Shown here in pieces: positions 8,759 through 16,701 of a stretch of 40,274 bases of DNA (position 1 is the first letter of the stretch; each line of letters starts with the position of its first letter). The position numbers were made by a program, and so were the translations under genes. Under the pieces are notes generated by a model. The model did no database searches. It was not told the origin of the DNA and saw only the letters and a list, made by a program, of their open reading frames with translations. The stretch covers positions 1-40,274 of the forward strand of contig NZ_WTVK01000050.1 of NCBI RefSeq assembly GCF_012910805.1. Direction: 5' to 3'. Source of the stretch: Aromatoleum evansii. GTDB taxonomy: Bacteria; Pseudomonadota; Gammaproteobacteria; Burkholderiales; Rhodocyclaceae.

Positions 8759-8944
8759 GATTTTCCTCTTTATTGGAGTAGTTGATCGATGACGCCGTTG
8801 CCGGCGCCTGTCGGGATGGGCGGCCGTTGCCGGCCGTGGGAGTCCTGATGGCGATGGGCGCCAATGTACCCAAATCCGCTAGACGCACCAAACGCTTCCG
8901 GTCTGGAATGTGCGACTGCGGCGCCCTGCGTGCGAAGAAAGTAC

Positions 8945-10606
8945 TCAAGTCCGGCGTTGCGCGAAACGGCGCACGAAGTCTTCGCCCTTCATCGCCTGGC
9001 CGTAGAGGTGCCCCTGGAACTCGTCGCAGCCTTCGTTGCGCAGGAATGCGGCCTGGTCCTCGGTCTCCACGCCTTCGGCGATCACCCGCAGCCCCAAAGT
9101 GCGCGCGACGCCCAGCACGGTGCGCACGATCGTGTCGTTGCCCTGGTTGCGGCCGATGCCGCTCACGAAGCTGCGGTCGATGTTGAGCTTCGATATCGGC
9201 AAGGTCTTGAGGTTTCCGAGCGGCGAAAAGCCCGTCCCGAAACCGTCGATCGACAGCCGGATGCCCATCTGGTCGAGTGCCTCGAGGGCGGGCACGACAT
9301 AGGCGACGTCGGAGAGCACCGATTCGCGGAACTCGAACTCCAGCGACTGCGGCGAGATCCCGGTCTCGGCCACCAGCGCGGCGACGCTGTCGACGAAGTC
9401 GATGCGTTCGAGCTGTCGTGCCGAGATGTTCAGTGACAGCACCGGCGGCGCGACACCGGCTGCCTGCCACGCGACGAACTGCGTGAAGGCACGGCGCATC
9501 ACCCATTCGCCGAGCGGGTGGATGAGTCCGTTGTCCTCGGCGATCGGCACGAAGCGCTCGGGTTCGACGGCGCCCAGCTCGGGGTCGGTCCAGCGCACCA
9601 GCGCCTCGACGCCGAGCACCGAACTGCCCGCGACGTCGAACAGCGGCTGGAAGTGGAGCTCCAGCGCGCCGCTGGCGATGGCGCGGCGCAGTTGCGTCTC
9701 GATCGTCGCGCGCTCGTTGGCGAAGGCCGTCATTTCGGCGGAGTAAAAGCGGTAGCCGTGGCGGTCGTGGCTGCGCGCCTGCAGCATCGCCGCATCTGCG
9801 GCGGTCGCCAGGTCGTCCAGCGTGTAGCCGTCCATGGGGTAAAGGCTGATGCCGACATTCGCGCCGGCGTAGACGTCGATGCCGTCAACGGTGAGCGGTC
9901 GTTCCAGCGCCTTGAGCAACTGGTCGGCCGTCACGCTGGCGTCGCGCGGGCCGTTGATGCCCTCGATCAGCACCAGGAACTCGTTCTCGCCGTAGCGCGC
10001 GAGCGTGTCGGTTTCGCGCAAGTGCATTGCGAGCTGCTCGGAAGCGGCGACGAGGAAGGGATCGTTCGGCACCTTGCCTTGCGGCGTCACCTCGATCATG
10101 AGTACCGCGAGCTGGCGCGCATCACGCAGGCTGCGCCGCGCCGCCTGCTCGAAACGGTCGCGCAGCAGCATGCGGTTCGGCAGGCGGGTGAGCGGGTCGT
10201 GGTAGGCGAGGTCGCGCAGCTTCTCCTGCTCCGCCATGATCCGGCCGATGTCGGTGAACACGCCGACGTAATGCAGGATCTCGCCGGCGTCGTTGCGCAC
10301 CGTGCTGATCGACAGCCATTCGGGGTAGATCTCGCCGTTTTTGCGGCGATTCCATATTTCGCCCTGCCAGCGGCCTTCGTCGCGCAGCGCGAGCCACATG
10401 CGCGCATAGAACTCGCGCCCGTGGCGCCCCGAGCGGAGCATGGCCGGGGTCCTGCCGAGGACGTCGGCGGCCGGGTATCCGGTCAGTGCGGTGAATGCGT
10501 CATTGACCGCCAGGATGCGTCCCTGGGGATCGGTGATCGCGATGCCTTCTGCTGCGTTCTGGAAGACGATGTGGGCAAGCTGCCCGGAGTCCTGAATGGC
10601 CGTCAT
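8945..10606 (-). CDS. PAS-GGDEF-EAL protein with degenerate active sites
   Basis: 553 aa from ATG 10606, preceded by SD GAGAGGCGG. A GTG six codons upstream is less well placed. Domains: PAS about 10-120 (FQNAAEGIAITDPQGRIL), GGDEF about 130-290, EAL about 300-550. No membrane segment is seen. The GGDEF signature is GENEF (206-210), so the second Gly is lost. In the EAL domain the EAL triplet (334-336) and EGVET are present, but the DDFGTG motif reads DGFGTG (454-455) and the catalytic Lys of KIDRSF is Asn475. Both changes were checked in the DNA. Cyclic-di-GMP synthesis and hydrolysis are both doubtful, and a sensor or scaffold role is likely (inference). It is followed by a 186-bp gap with no gene, only a 6-bp CGGCCG hairpin at 8821-8836. 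Confidence 0.88.
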   Translation of the reverse strand: MTAIQDSGQLAHIVFQNAAEGIAITDPQGRILAVNDAFTALTGYPAADVLGRTPAMLRSGRHGREFYARMWLALRDEGRWQGEIWNRRKNGEIYPEWLSISTVRNDAGEILHYVGVFTDIGRIMAEQEKLRDLAYHDPLTRLPNRMLLRDRFEQAARRSLRDARQLAVLMIEVTPQGKVPNDPFLVAASEQLAMHLRETDTLARYGENEFLVLIEGINGPRDASVTADQLLKALERPLTVDGIDVYAGANVGISLYPMDGYTLDDLATAADAAMLQARSHDRHGYRFYSAEMTAFANERATIETQLRRAIASGALELHFQPLFDVAGSSVLGVEALVRWTDPELGAVEPERFVPIAEDNGLIHPLGEWVMRRAFTQFVAWQAAGVAPPVLSLNISARQLERIDFVDSVAALVAETGISPQSLEFEFRESVLSDVAYVVPALEALDQMGIRLSIDGFGTGFSPLGNLKTLPISKLNIDRSFVSGIGRNQGNDTIVRTVLGVARTLGLRVIAEGVETEDQAAFLRNEGCDEFQGHLYGQAMKGEDFVRRFAQRRT

Positions 10607-10710
10607 GATCCGCCTCTCGTGCACATCCGGATATTATGCCGAAGCCGGGCTGAACAGGATTTGCTTATCGTCATATGCCCGCATCGCCGGGTGATGCGCG
10701 AGGGAGCCGA

Positions 10711-10745
10711 AAAGCAAAAAGGCCAGCTGCAGGAGCCGGCCTTCT
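10711..10745 (-). terminator. Rho-independent terminator after the tRNA-Lys pair
   Basis: Arms AAGGCCAGC (10719-10727) and GCCGGCCTT (10735-10743) pair with one G-U. On the minus strand the stem is followed by TTTTTGCTTTT. It lies about 10 bp downstream of the CUU tRNA and ends the tRNA transcript. Confidence 0.85.
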
Positions 10746-10752
10746 CGGTATC

Positions 10753-10828
<76 letters not shown>

Positions 10829-10860
10829 CGATGCCATCTGCAGGATGCTCCACCTTGCGG

Positions 10861-10936
10861 TGGTAGGCCGTGCTGGATTCGAACCAGCGACCAACGGATT
10901 AAAAGTCCGCTGCTCTACCAACTGAGCTAACGACCC
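10861..10936 (-). tRNA. tRNA-Lys (anticodon UUU)
   Basis: 76 nt including encoded CCA. The anticodon loop is CTTTTAA within stem GCGGA/TCCGT, and the T-arm is GCTGG-TTCGAAT-CCAGC. The acceptor stem GGGTCGT pairs with ACGGCCT and contains U-G at 4-69 and a terminal G1-U72 wobble instead of G-C. It is first in the two-tRNA transcript, 32 bp ahead of tRNA-Lys(CUU). Confidence 0.96.
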
Positions 10937-11004
10937 CCGTGCAGAAGGACCCGAATTCTATGCAAGCGTTCGAGGTCCGTCAAGCAATTGTGACAGAAAT
11001 TACT

Positions 11005-11991
11005 TCAGCCCGCTCCGAAGAGGCGGCGGAACCCTGCGCCGAGGGACGCCATGAAGCCTCCGCCCTTGGCCGCAGCGGCGGTTTCGGCCTGCGGTGCAGC
11101 CCGCTCGACATCGGAAATCAGGGACTCCATGGCGCCGGCCGAGGTGGTCTCCACCGCGTGGCGGAAGGTCAACGCCGGGTCGCTGACGAGCGCGCCGTGC
11201 TTGCGCAGCGCCGACTGCAGCACGAGCTTCAGGTATCCCGTGCGGATGGGCTTGGGAACGAAGCGATAGATCTGGCCCTGGTTGATCAGTGTCGTGATGG
11301 TGTCGGCGTCGCTCTCGCCGGTGAGCATCACGGTAACGATCTCCGGGTGCTTGCTCTTCATCAGGCGCACGAGGCGTGTCGCATCGATGGTGCCGACGCG
11401 CGTCTCGGAAATGATCACCGACACGTCCTCGTTGTTGAGGATGCCCACCGCGTCGGCAAGGTTGCGTGTGTACGAGACTTTTGCGCTGGCGCCGACGAGG
11501 TCGGCAACGGCGCGCCCCATCTCGGGGTCGTCGTCGATGACGAGGATGCGTTCGCCGTTGGCGATGATGGGTGCATCCTCGGGGATCTCGGCGGCCGGTG
11601 TCTCGACGGGCTGGGTCTTGGCGATCGTGATCGCCTGGGCGACCACCTTGGGCAGTTCCGAGATGTTCCACGGCTTGTTGATGAAGCGGAATACCTCGCT
11701 CTCGTTCACCGAGCGCACGATCGCCTGCATGTCCGAGTAGCCGGTCAGCAGGATGCGCATCGTGCGCGGCGAGAGCTTGCGCACTTCGCGCAGGACCTCG
11801 ACGCCGGTCATCACCGGCATGCGCTGGTCGCTGATGACGACGTCGAAGTCGTGCTGTTTGACGAGCTCGAGCGCCTCGGCGCCACTGGTTGCGGTGAACA
11901 CCTCGAACTGCTTCTGCAGCAGCCACTGGAGCGAGCGGACGATGCCCGGTTCGTCGTCGACGCAGAGTACCTTGCCGGCCAGTCGTGTCAT
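11005..11991 (-). CDS. Response regulator with two receiver domains, second one phosphoacceptor Asp to Glu
   Basis: 328 aa. Receiver 1 (residues 6-122) has acidic pair D12-D13, acceptor D55 (VVISDQRMP), T83 and K106, so it looks active. Receiver 2 (148-265) has DDD at 153-155, T224 and K247, but the acceptor position is E196 (VIISETRVG, codon GAG), which may mimic the phosphorylated state. No DNA-binding, GGDEF, HD or other output domain follows, only an Ala-rich linker ending in GAGFRRLFGAG. It starts 18 bp after the histidine kinase stop with SD AGGAGAAA, so kinase and regulator are cotranscribed. Output is probably protein-protein contact (inference). Confidence 0.88.
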   Translation of the reverse strand: MTRLAGKVLCVDDEPGIVRSLQWLLQKQFEVFTATSGAEALELVKQHDFDVVISDQRMPVMTGVEVLREVRKLSPRTMRILLTGYSDMQAIVRSVNESEVFRFINKPWNISELPKVVAQAITIAKTQPVETPAAEIPEDAPIIANGERILVIDDDPEMGRAVADLVGASAKVSYTRNLADAVGILNNEDVSVIISETRVGTIDATRLVRLMKSKHPEIVTVMLTGESDADTITTLINQGQIYRFVPKPIRTGYLKLVLQSALRKHGALVSDPALTFRHAVETTSAGAMESLISDVERAAPQAETAAAAKGGGFMASLGAGFRRLFGAG

Positions 11992-12009
11992 GGGTTTCTC
12001 CTGCCTGTG

Positions 12010-13809
12010 TCAGGCGGCCTGCGCCAGAGGTGCCTCTTGGCGCACCGGCAAGGTGACGGTGAAGGTCGTGCCGACACCGATGCGCGTGCTGACGGTGATG
12101 TCGCCGCCGTGTTCGGTGACGATGTTACGCGCAATCGCGAGGCCGAGTCCGGTGCCTTCGCCGGCGGGCTTGGTCGTGTAATAGAGGTCGAAGATGTGCG
12201 GCAGCACATCGTCGGGGATGCCGCGGCCGTTGTCCTGGACCTCGACGTGGACCTGGTCGCCTTCCGCGAAGCTGCGGATGCGGATGCGCCCCGGGCCTTC
12301 GATCGCCTGGGCGGCGTTGTTGATGAGGTTCAGGAATACCTGGTTGAGCTGCGAAGGATTGCATTCCACGCTGGGCAGCTGGCCGTACTCCTCGACGAGT
12401 TCGATGTTCTTCGGGAGCACCGTCTGTGCGATGTAGGCGACCGTGTGCAGTGCCTTGTTGAGGTCGGCGTTGGTTGTCGCCGCCCGGTCGAGGCGGGTGA
12501 AGTCGCGCAGGTTCACGACCAGTTCGGACATCTGGTCGATGCCGCCGAGCACGTCCTTGAGCATCTCCTGCAGCATGGTGACGTCGACATTGCCCTCCTG
12601 CAGCTTATCGAGGTTTGCCTTGAGCTGCGACACCTTGATCGTGACCTTGTCGCCGTCGACGTCCTCGAGGATGGAGGAGAGCCTGCCGGCGACCTTCATC
12701 GGCAGTTCCATGCTCTGCAGCGCGTCCTTGACCATCAGGATGTTGTTCTGCGAGAACGCGAGCGGGGTGTTGAGCTGGTGCGCGACGCCGGCGACCATCT
12801 GGCCGAGCGAGGCCATCTTTTCCGACTGCGCGAGCTGTTGGTGCGCGTGGGCGCGGTCGGCTTCCTGCTGCTGGATGATCTTTTCGGCGCGCCGCACGAT
12901 TACGAGCAGCGCCGCGAAGAGCAGCAGGAGAAGGCCTGCGATCGTTGCGAGCTGGCGATAGGACGTGGCGTCGACTGCGTCCTGGTTGGCCGCCGCGGCT
13001 TCGCCGAGCTTCTTCTGGTTATCGGTCGCGGTGCTGCGGATCTGTCCCGAGGTCTGCTGGATCTGCTTCAGGAAGGGCGTCACGTCGGAGTAAACCTCGA
13101 ACACGCCGACGATGCGCGAGGAGCCGGGCTCCAGCACCGGGAGGTAGCTGCCGATCAGGTCGCGGTTCTCGACGACGCCCTCGAAGGCGCTGAACTTGCC
13201 GCGGTGGGTGAGCTCGCTCTTGGGCACGCCGTCGAAGGCCGCGCTGCGCCAGCCGGCGTTGAAGCTCTTGTCCTCGCCGATCTGGGCGTGCTCGGACGAA
13301 TACACGGTGATTCCGCGCAGGTCGAACACCTTGATCTTGAACACGGTGCTCTTCTTCATCGAGTCGAACACCTTGGCGTCGATCGCCTTGAAGCCGGGCA
13401 GGGCCATGATGCGCTTGCCGATATCGGCGAAGCAGGCCTTCTTCTCGGGCGGGGCGGCTTTCTTGCCCTTGTCGTCGGTGACGTCGGCAATCGCCTGGCA
13501 GCCCGTGACGTCGATGGCCTGGACCTGCGCGACGAAAGGCGCGAAGTCACGCTCCCAGAGGGCGTTGGCGAAAAGGCGGGTGAGGTTGACGTTGCCCGCC
13601 TCGTGAATCGTCAGCAGGTCGCGCCGCGCGGCGTCTTCCTGCTGCTTGGCGAAGGATTGCTGCACATCGCCGAAGAACGCCAGCTGCTCGTCGTTCGTCT
13701 GCTTGTAGAACTGGCTTTGTTCGCGCTCGAAGTAGATCAGGCTCAGTGCGACGAGGCCGAACATGCCGAGGCTGGCAAGCGTGAAGTACCGAACTAACCT
13801 GAAACGCAT
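12010..13809 (-). CDS. Membrane sensor histidine kinase
   Basis: 599 aa. TM1 is at residues about 8-27 and TM2 at about 287-306, with a large periplasmic sensor between them (about 28-285) containing two cysteines (C104, C126) and a VFDLRGITVYSSEHAQIGED single-cache-like strand pattern. A helical linker follows. The dimerisation/phosphoacceptor motif is GQMVAGVAHQLNTPLAF with H344. The ATPase domain has the N box NLINNAAQAI (494-503), G1 DNGRGIPDD and G2 GEGTGLGLAIARN. It autophosphorylates and should pass phosphate to D55 of the regulator encoded immediately downstream. The signal is unknown. Kinase and regulator sit between queC and the tRNA-Lys genes. Confidence 0.93.
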   Translation of the reverse strand: MRFRLVRYFTLASLGMFGLVALSLIYFEREQSQFYKQTNDEQLAFFGDVQQSFAKQQEDAARRDLLTIHEAGNVNLTRLFANALWERDFAPFVAQVQAIDVTGCQAIADVTDDKGKKAAPPEKKACFADIGKRIMALPGFKAIDAKVFDSMKKSTVFKIKVFDLRGITVYSSEHAQIGEDKSFNAGWRSAAFDGVPKSELTHRGKFSAFEGVVENRDLIGSYLPVLEPGSSRIVGVFEVYSDVTPFLKQIQQTSGQIRSTATDNQKKLGEAAAANQDAVDATSYRQLATIAGLLLLLFAALLVIVRRAEKIIQQQEADRAHAHQQLAQSEKMASLGQMVAGVAHQLNTPLAFSQNNILMVKDALQSMELPMKVAGRLSSILEDVDGDKVTIKVSQLKANLDKLQEGNVDVTMLQEMLKDVLGGIDQMSELVVNLRDFTRLDRAATTNADLNKALHTVAYIAQTVLPKNIELVEEYGQLPSVECNPSQLNQVFLNLINNAAQAIEGPGRIRIRSFAEGDQVHVEVQDNGRGIPDDVLPHIFDLYYTTKPAGEGTGLGLAIARNIVTEHGGDITVSTRIGVGTTFTVTLPVRQEAPLAQAA

Positions 13810-13876
13810 CGAAAGATCCCCCGAAAGGCGGCACCGCCCATGGGGGAGATGTTACGAAACCTTTCAGCGAGCAGGG

Positions 13877-13890
13877 CTGACCTAGATCAA
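13877..13890 (-). promoter_or_regulatory. Possible FNR/ANR-type box upstream of the histidine kinase
   Basis: Minus-strand reading is TTGAT-CTAG-GTCAG. The first half matches the FNR half-site TTGAT exactly, and the second keeps TCA of ATCAA. It is centred about 75 bp before the kinase ATG, within the 179-bp gap 13810-13988, a position compatible with activation. This is a motif match only, with no other support. Confidence 0.35.
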
Positions 13891-13988
13891 AGGGTGCAGG
13901 ATGCAACAGAGCAGTATCCTTCAAATCCTCGGTTAGGACGAAGGAATAAATTCACGTCATCGGAAGAACCACCCTGAACACCCGGGTC

Positions 13989-14672
13989 TCAGGCGTAGCG
14001 CGTGGGGTCGGGAAGTCCCGCAGCCTCGAATCCGGCGCGCCGCAGGCGGCACGCGTCGCACCTGCCGCAGGCATGGCCGGCGTCGTCGGCCTGGTAGCAC
14101 GACACTGTCTGGCTGTAATCGACGCCCAGTGCGCTCCCGCGGTGGATGATGTCGGCCTTGGACAGTGAGATCAGCGGGGCGTGGATCCTGAGGCGTGCAC
14201 CTTCAATGCCGACCTTGGTCGCGAGGTTCGCCATCGTTTCGAAGGCGGCGATGAATTCGGGGCGGCAATCCGGATAGCCGGAATAGTCGACCGCATTGAC
14301 GCCGACGAAGATGTCGTTCGCGCCGAGTACCTCGGCCCAGGCGAGCGCGATCGACAGCATCACGGTGTTGCGCGCGGGGACGTAGGTCACGGGGATGCCG
14401 GCAGTGCTGCCTTCGACGGGCACGGGGATCTTTTCGTCCGTCAGGGCCGAGCCGCCGAACTGGCCCAGTTCCACGCTCGCGACGCGATGCTCGCGCGCCC
14501 CCAGCGATGCGGCGACGCGGCGAGCGGCCGCGAGTTCGGCGGCGTGGCGCTGGCCGTAGGCGACCGAAAGCGCATAGGTCTCGAAGCCCATGTCGCGCGC
14601 GATCGCGAGGCAGGTGGCGGAATCCAGTCCGCCGGACAGCAGGATGACTGCGCGCTTGGGGTGGTCGATCAT
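13989..14672 (-). CDS. queC: 7-cyano-7-deazaguanine synthase QueC
   Basis: 227 aa from ATG 14672 ([21 protein letters not shown]). QueC converts 7-carboxy-7-deazaguanine to preQ0 with ATP and ammonia in the queuosine pathway. The PP-loop SGGLDSAT (13-20) binds ATP, and C192, C202, C205 and C208 (SCYQ...CGRCDAC) form the zinc site. Length is normal. It is the last gene of the tol-pal-cpoB-queE-queC run, 50 bp after queE. The reading frame is open much further upstream, but that part overlaps queE in another frame and is not conserved. Confidence 0.96.
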   Translation of the reverse strand: MIDHPKRAVILLSGGLDSATCLAIARDMGFETYALSVAYGQRHAAELAAARRVAASLGAREHRVASVELGQFGGSALTDEKIPVPVEGSTAGIPVTYVPARNTVMLSIALAWAEVLGANDIFVGVNAVDYSGYPDCRPEFIAAFETMANLATKVGIEGARLRIHAPLISLSKADIIHRGSALGVDYSQTVSCYQADDAGHACGRCDACRLRRAGFEAAGLPDPTRYA

Positions 14673-14722
14673 GGCGATGGGCTCAGGGGATGGCGAATGC
14701 TGAAAGGCGCGGCCCGGGGGGC

Positions 14723-15385
14723 TCAGCGTCCCCGGGCGTCGTTCCACAGGATCTTGTGCAGCTGGAGCTGGAAGCGCACCGGCAGGCGGTCGCGCACGAT
14801 CCATTCGGCGAGCAGGGTGGGGTCGAGTCTGCCCTGCACCGGCGAGAGCAGCACGGTGCAGCGTTCGGCGAGACGGTGCAGTGCGATCTGCGCCTTGGCC
14901 CAGGCGTAATCGGCTTCGTCGGCGAGGACGATCTTGATCTCGTCGTGCGCGGCGAGGTGGGCGAGGTTCTCCCAGCGGTTGCGCGCAACCTCGCCCGAGC
15001 CCGGGGCCTTGAGGTCCATGATGCGCGACACGCGCGGGTCGACGGCGGCGATGTCGAGCGCGCCGCTCGTTTCCAGCGACACCGAGAAGCCGGCGTCGCT
15101 CAATGCCGTGAGCAGGGCGAGGCAGGATTTCTGCGCCAGCGGCTCGCCGCCGGTGACGCACACGTGCCGTATGCCGTGCGCGGCGACCGCGTCGCACACG
15201 TCGGCGATGCTGCGGTTTTCGCCGCCCTGGAAGGCGTATTCCGTGTCGCACCAGCTGCAGCGCAGCGGGCAGCCGGTCAGGCGCACGAAGACCGTGGGCA
15301 GGCCGACGCGTGTCGACTCGCCCTGGATCGAAGCGAATATTTCAGTGATCCGCAGCCTGGGGCTCGCGGTTTCGGACTGCGTCAT
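14723..15385 (-). CDS. queE: 7-carboxy-7-deazaguanine synthase QueE
   Basis: 220 aa radical SAM enzyme. It rearranges 6-carboxytetrahydropterin to 7-carboxy-7-deazaguanine, the step before QueC. The cluster-binding motif is C39-x3-C43-x2-C46 (CPLRCSWC), and ASIQGEST near residue 19 and VTGGEP are the family and SAM-binding motifs. The start ATG 15385 lies 7 bp beyond the cpoB stop, so it is translated from the tol-pal message. QueD and QueF are not in the window. Confidence 0.95.
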   Translation of the reverse strand: MTQSETASPRLRITEIFASIQGESTRVGLPTVFVRLTGCPLRCSWCDTEYAFQGGENRSIADVCDAVAAHGIRHVCVTGGEPLAQKSCLALLTALSDAGFSVSLETSGALDIAAVDPRVSRIMDLKAPGSGEVARNRWENLAHLAAHDEIKIVLADEADYAWAKAQIALHRLAERCTVLLSPVQGRLDPTLLAEWIVRDRLPVRFQLQLHKILWNDARGR

Positions 15386-15392
15386 GCGGAGT

Positions 15393-16121
15393 TCAGGGTT
15401 TGCGCGCGAGGCGCTGCTTGGCCGCCTTGCCTGCCGAGCTGTCGGGGAAGCGCTCGACGAGCTTCTTCAATGTTTCCTGCGACGATTTGGCGTCACCCAG
15501 GGCCTGCTGGCAGTTGGCGATGCCGAGCATGGCGTCGGGGGCGACGGGGTCGTTCGGCCAGTTCGTCAGCACGCTCTTGAAGTAGTTGTTGGCGACGGCG
15601 ACGTCCTTCGCCTGCAGTGCGGCATTCCCCGCCCAGAAGTGCGCGCCGGGCTGCACGGCGCTGCGCGGGTAGTGCTTGATGAACTGGTCGAAGGCGGTCT
15701 GCGCTTCCTTGTACTTGCCGTCCTTGAGCAGGTTCAGGGCGGCTTCGTAGTCGCGCGACTCGGCGGCAGGGTCGACCGCGGGGGCTTCCGCAGCGGCGGC
15801 CACGGGTGCGGACTCGAGCTTGCGCACGCGGTTGTCGAGATCGACGTAGAAGTCTCGCTGGCGCTGCTTCAGCGATTCGATCTCGTGCAGGAGGACTTCG
15901 AGTTGTCCCTGCAGTTTCGATACTTCGGTGCGGAGCAGCTCGTTCTGGTTCGCCAGTTCGAGCTGCCCGCGACTGCTGGCCTCCAGCCGTTCGATGCGGG
16001 GGGTGAGGTCGGTGCGCAAGTTGGTGATTGCGCGCCGCGCCTCCTCGTCGTCGAACAGCGCGTATGACGGCGCGACGTGCGACAGGGCGGCAACGACAGC
16101 GAGCGGCAGGAGGCGCTTCAT
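15393..16121 (-). CDS. cpoB: Cell division coordinator CpoB (YbgF)
   Basis: 242 aa periplasmic protein with signal peptide MKRLLPLAVVAALSHVAPSYA. An N-terminal coiled coil (about 25-95, IERLEASSRGQLELANQNELLR) forms the trimerisation region. TPR repeats occupy about 120-240 (YEAALNLLKDGKYKEAQTAFDQFI and two further units). It links the Tol complex to septal peptidoglycan synthesis in the family. Its ATG shares one base with the pal stop (TGATG), indicating translational coupling. Confidence 0.93.
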   Translation of the reverse strand: MKRLLPLAVVAALSHVAPSYALFDDEEARRAITNLRTDLTPRIERLEASSRGQLELANQNELLRTEVSKLQGQLEVLLHEIESLKQRQRDFYVDLDNRVRKLESAPVAAAAEAPAVDPAAESRDYEAALNLLKDGKYKEAQTAFDQFIKHYPRSAVQPGAHFWAGNAALQAKDVAVANNYFKSVLTNWPNDPVAPDAMLGIANCQQALGDAKSSQETLKKLVERFPDSSAGKAAKQRLARKP

Positions 16122-16654
16122 CAGAATTCGCCCGAGTAGAGCATGTCACCGCGACGGTTCTGCGCGAAGCAGGCTTCCGTCGCTTCCGTGCAGCGCGGCT
16201 TTTCCTCGCCCAGGCTGACGGACTCGATCTGCGTCTCCTTGGCGCCGAGCAGGCTCAGGGCCTTGCGCACGGCGTCGGCACGCTTCTGGCCGAGGGCGAG
16301 GTTGTACTCGCGGCTGCCGCGCTCGTCGGCGTTGCCCTGGATGAGCATCTTCATCTGCGGGTTCTGCACGAGGAACTTGGCGTGCGCCTCGACCAGCGGG
16401 CGGGCATCGTCGCGGATCACGTAGCTGTCGAAGTCGAACATCACGCTGCGCTTGGACAGGATGTTGTTCGGGTCGGTCAGCGCGGCGATGCCGGAGCCGG
16501 ACGCGCTCGGGGCGGTCACGGTGGCGACGCCGGAGCCGGCGCCCTTGCTGCGGTCGTCGACGGCTGCGCCGCCGGCGGGCTGGTCGAAGGTGCCGGTGCT
16601 GCTGCACGCGGCGAGAAGGGTTGCCAGGATGGCGGGGACGAGCACTTTTTTCAT
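16121..16654 (-). CDS. pal: Peptidoglycan-associated lipoprotein Pal
   Basis: 177 aa lipoprotein: MKKVLVPAILATLLAAC gives a lipobox with Cys17 as the lipidated residue, followed by a Gly/Ser/Ala linker. The C-terminal OmpA-like domain (about 65-177) holds VMFDFDSYVIRDDARP and NADERGSREYNLALGQKRADAV, which bind diaminopimelate in peptidoglycan. It anchors the outer membrane to the wall and partners TolB. It lies 47 bp after tolB and overlaps cpoB by one base. Confidence 0.96.
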   Translation of the reverse strand: MKKVLVPAILATLLAACSSTGTFDQPAGGAAVDDRSKGAGSGVATVTAPSASGSGIAALTDPNNILSKRSVMFDFDSYVIRDDARPLVEAHAKFLVQNPQMKMLIQGNADERGSREYNLALGQKRADAVRKALSLLGAKETQIESVSLGEEKPRCTEATEACFAQNRRGDMLYSGEF

Positions 16655-16701
16655 GGGGTTTCCTGATCTAGTCGAACAGTGTTGCTTTTTGCGGGAGGGA
16701 G

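Noticed and set aside
8759-8944. Small gene in the gap after the PAS-GGDEF-EAL gene
   Set aside because: No frame with a start, SD and coding character; contains only the acyl-CoA synthetase upstream region and a short hairpin.
10939-13797. 952-codon plus-strand open frame over the two-component genes
   Set aside because: Antisense of a kinase and regulator with complete catalytic motifs; the translation has shadow-like composition.
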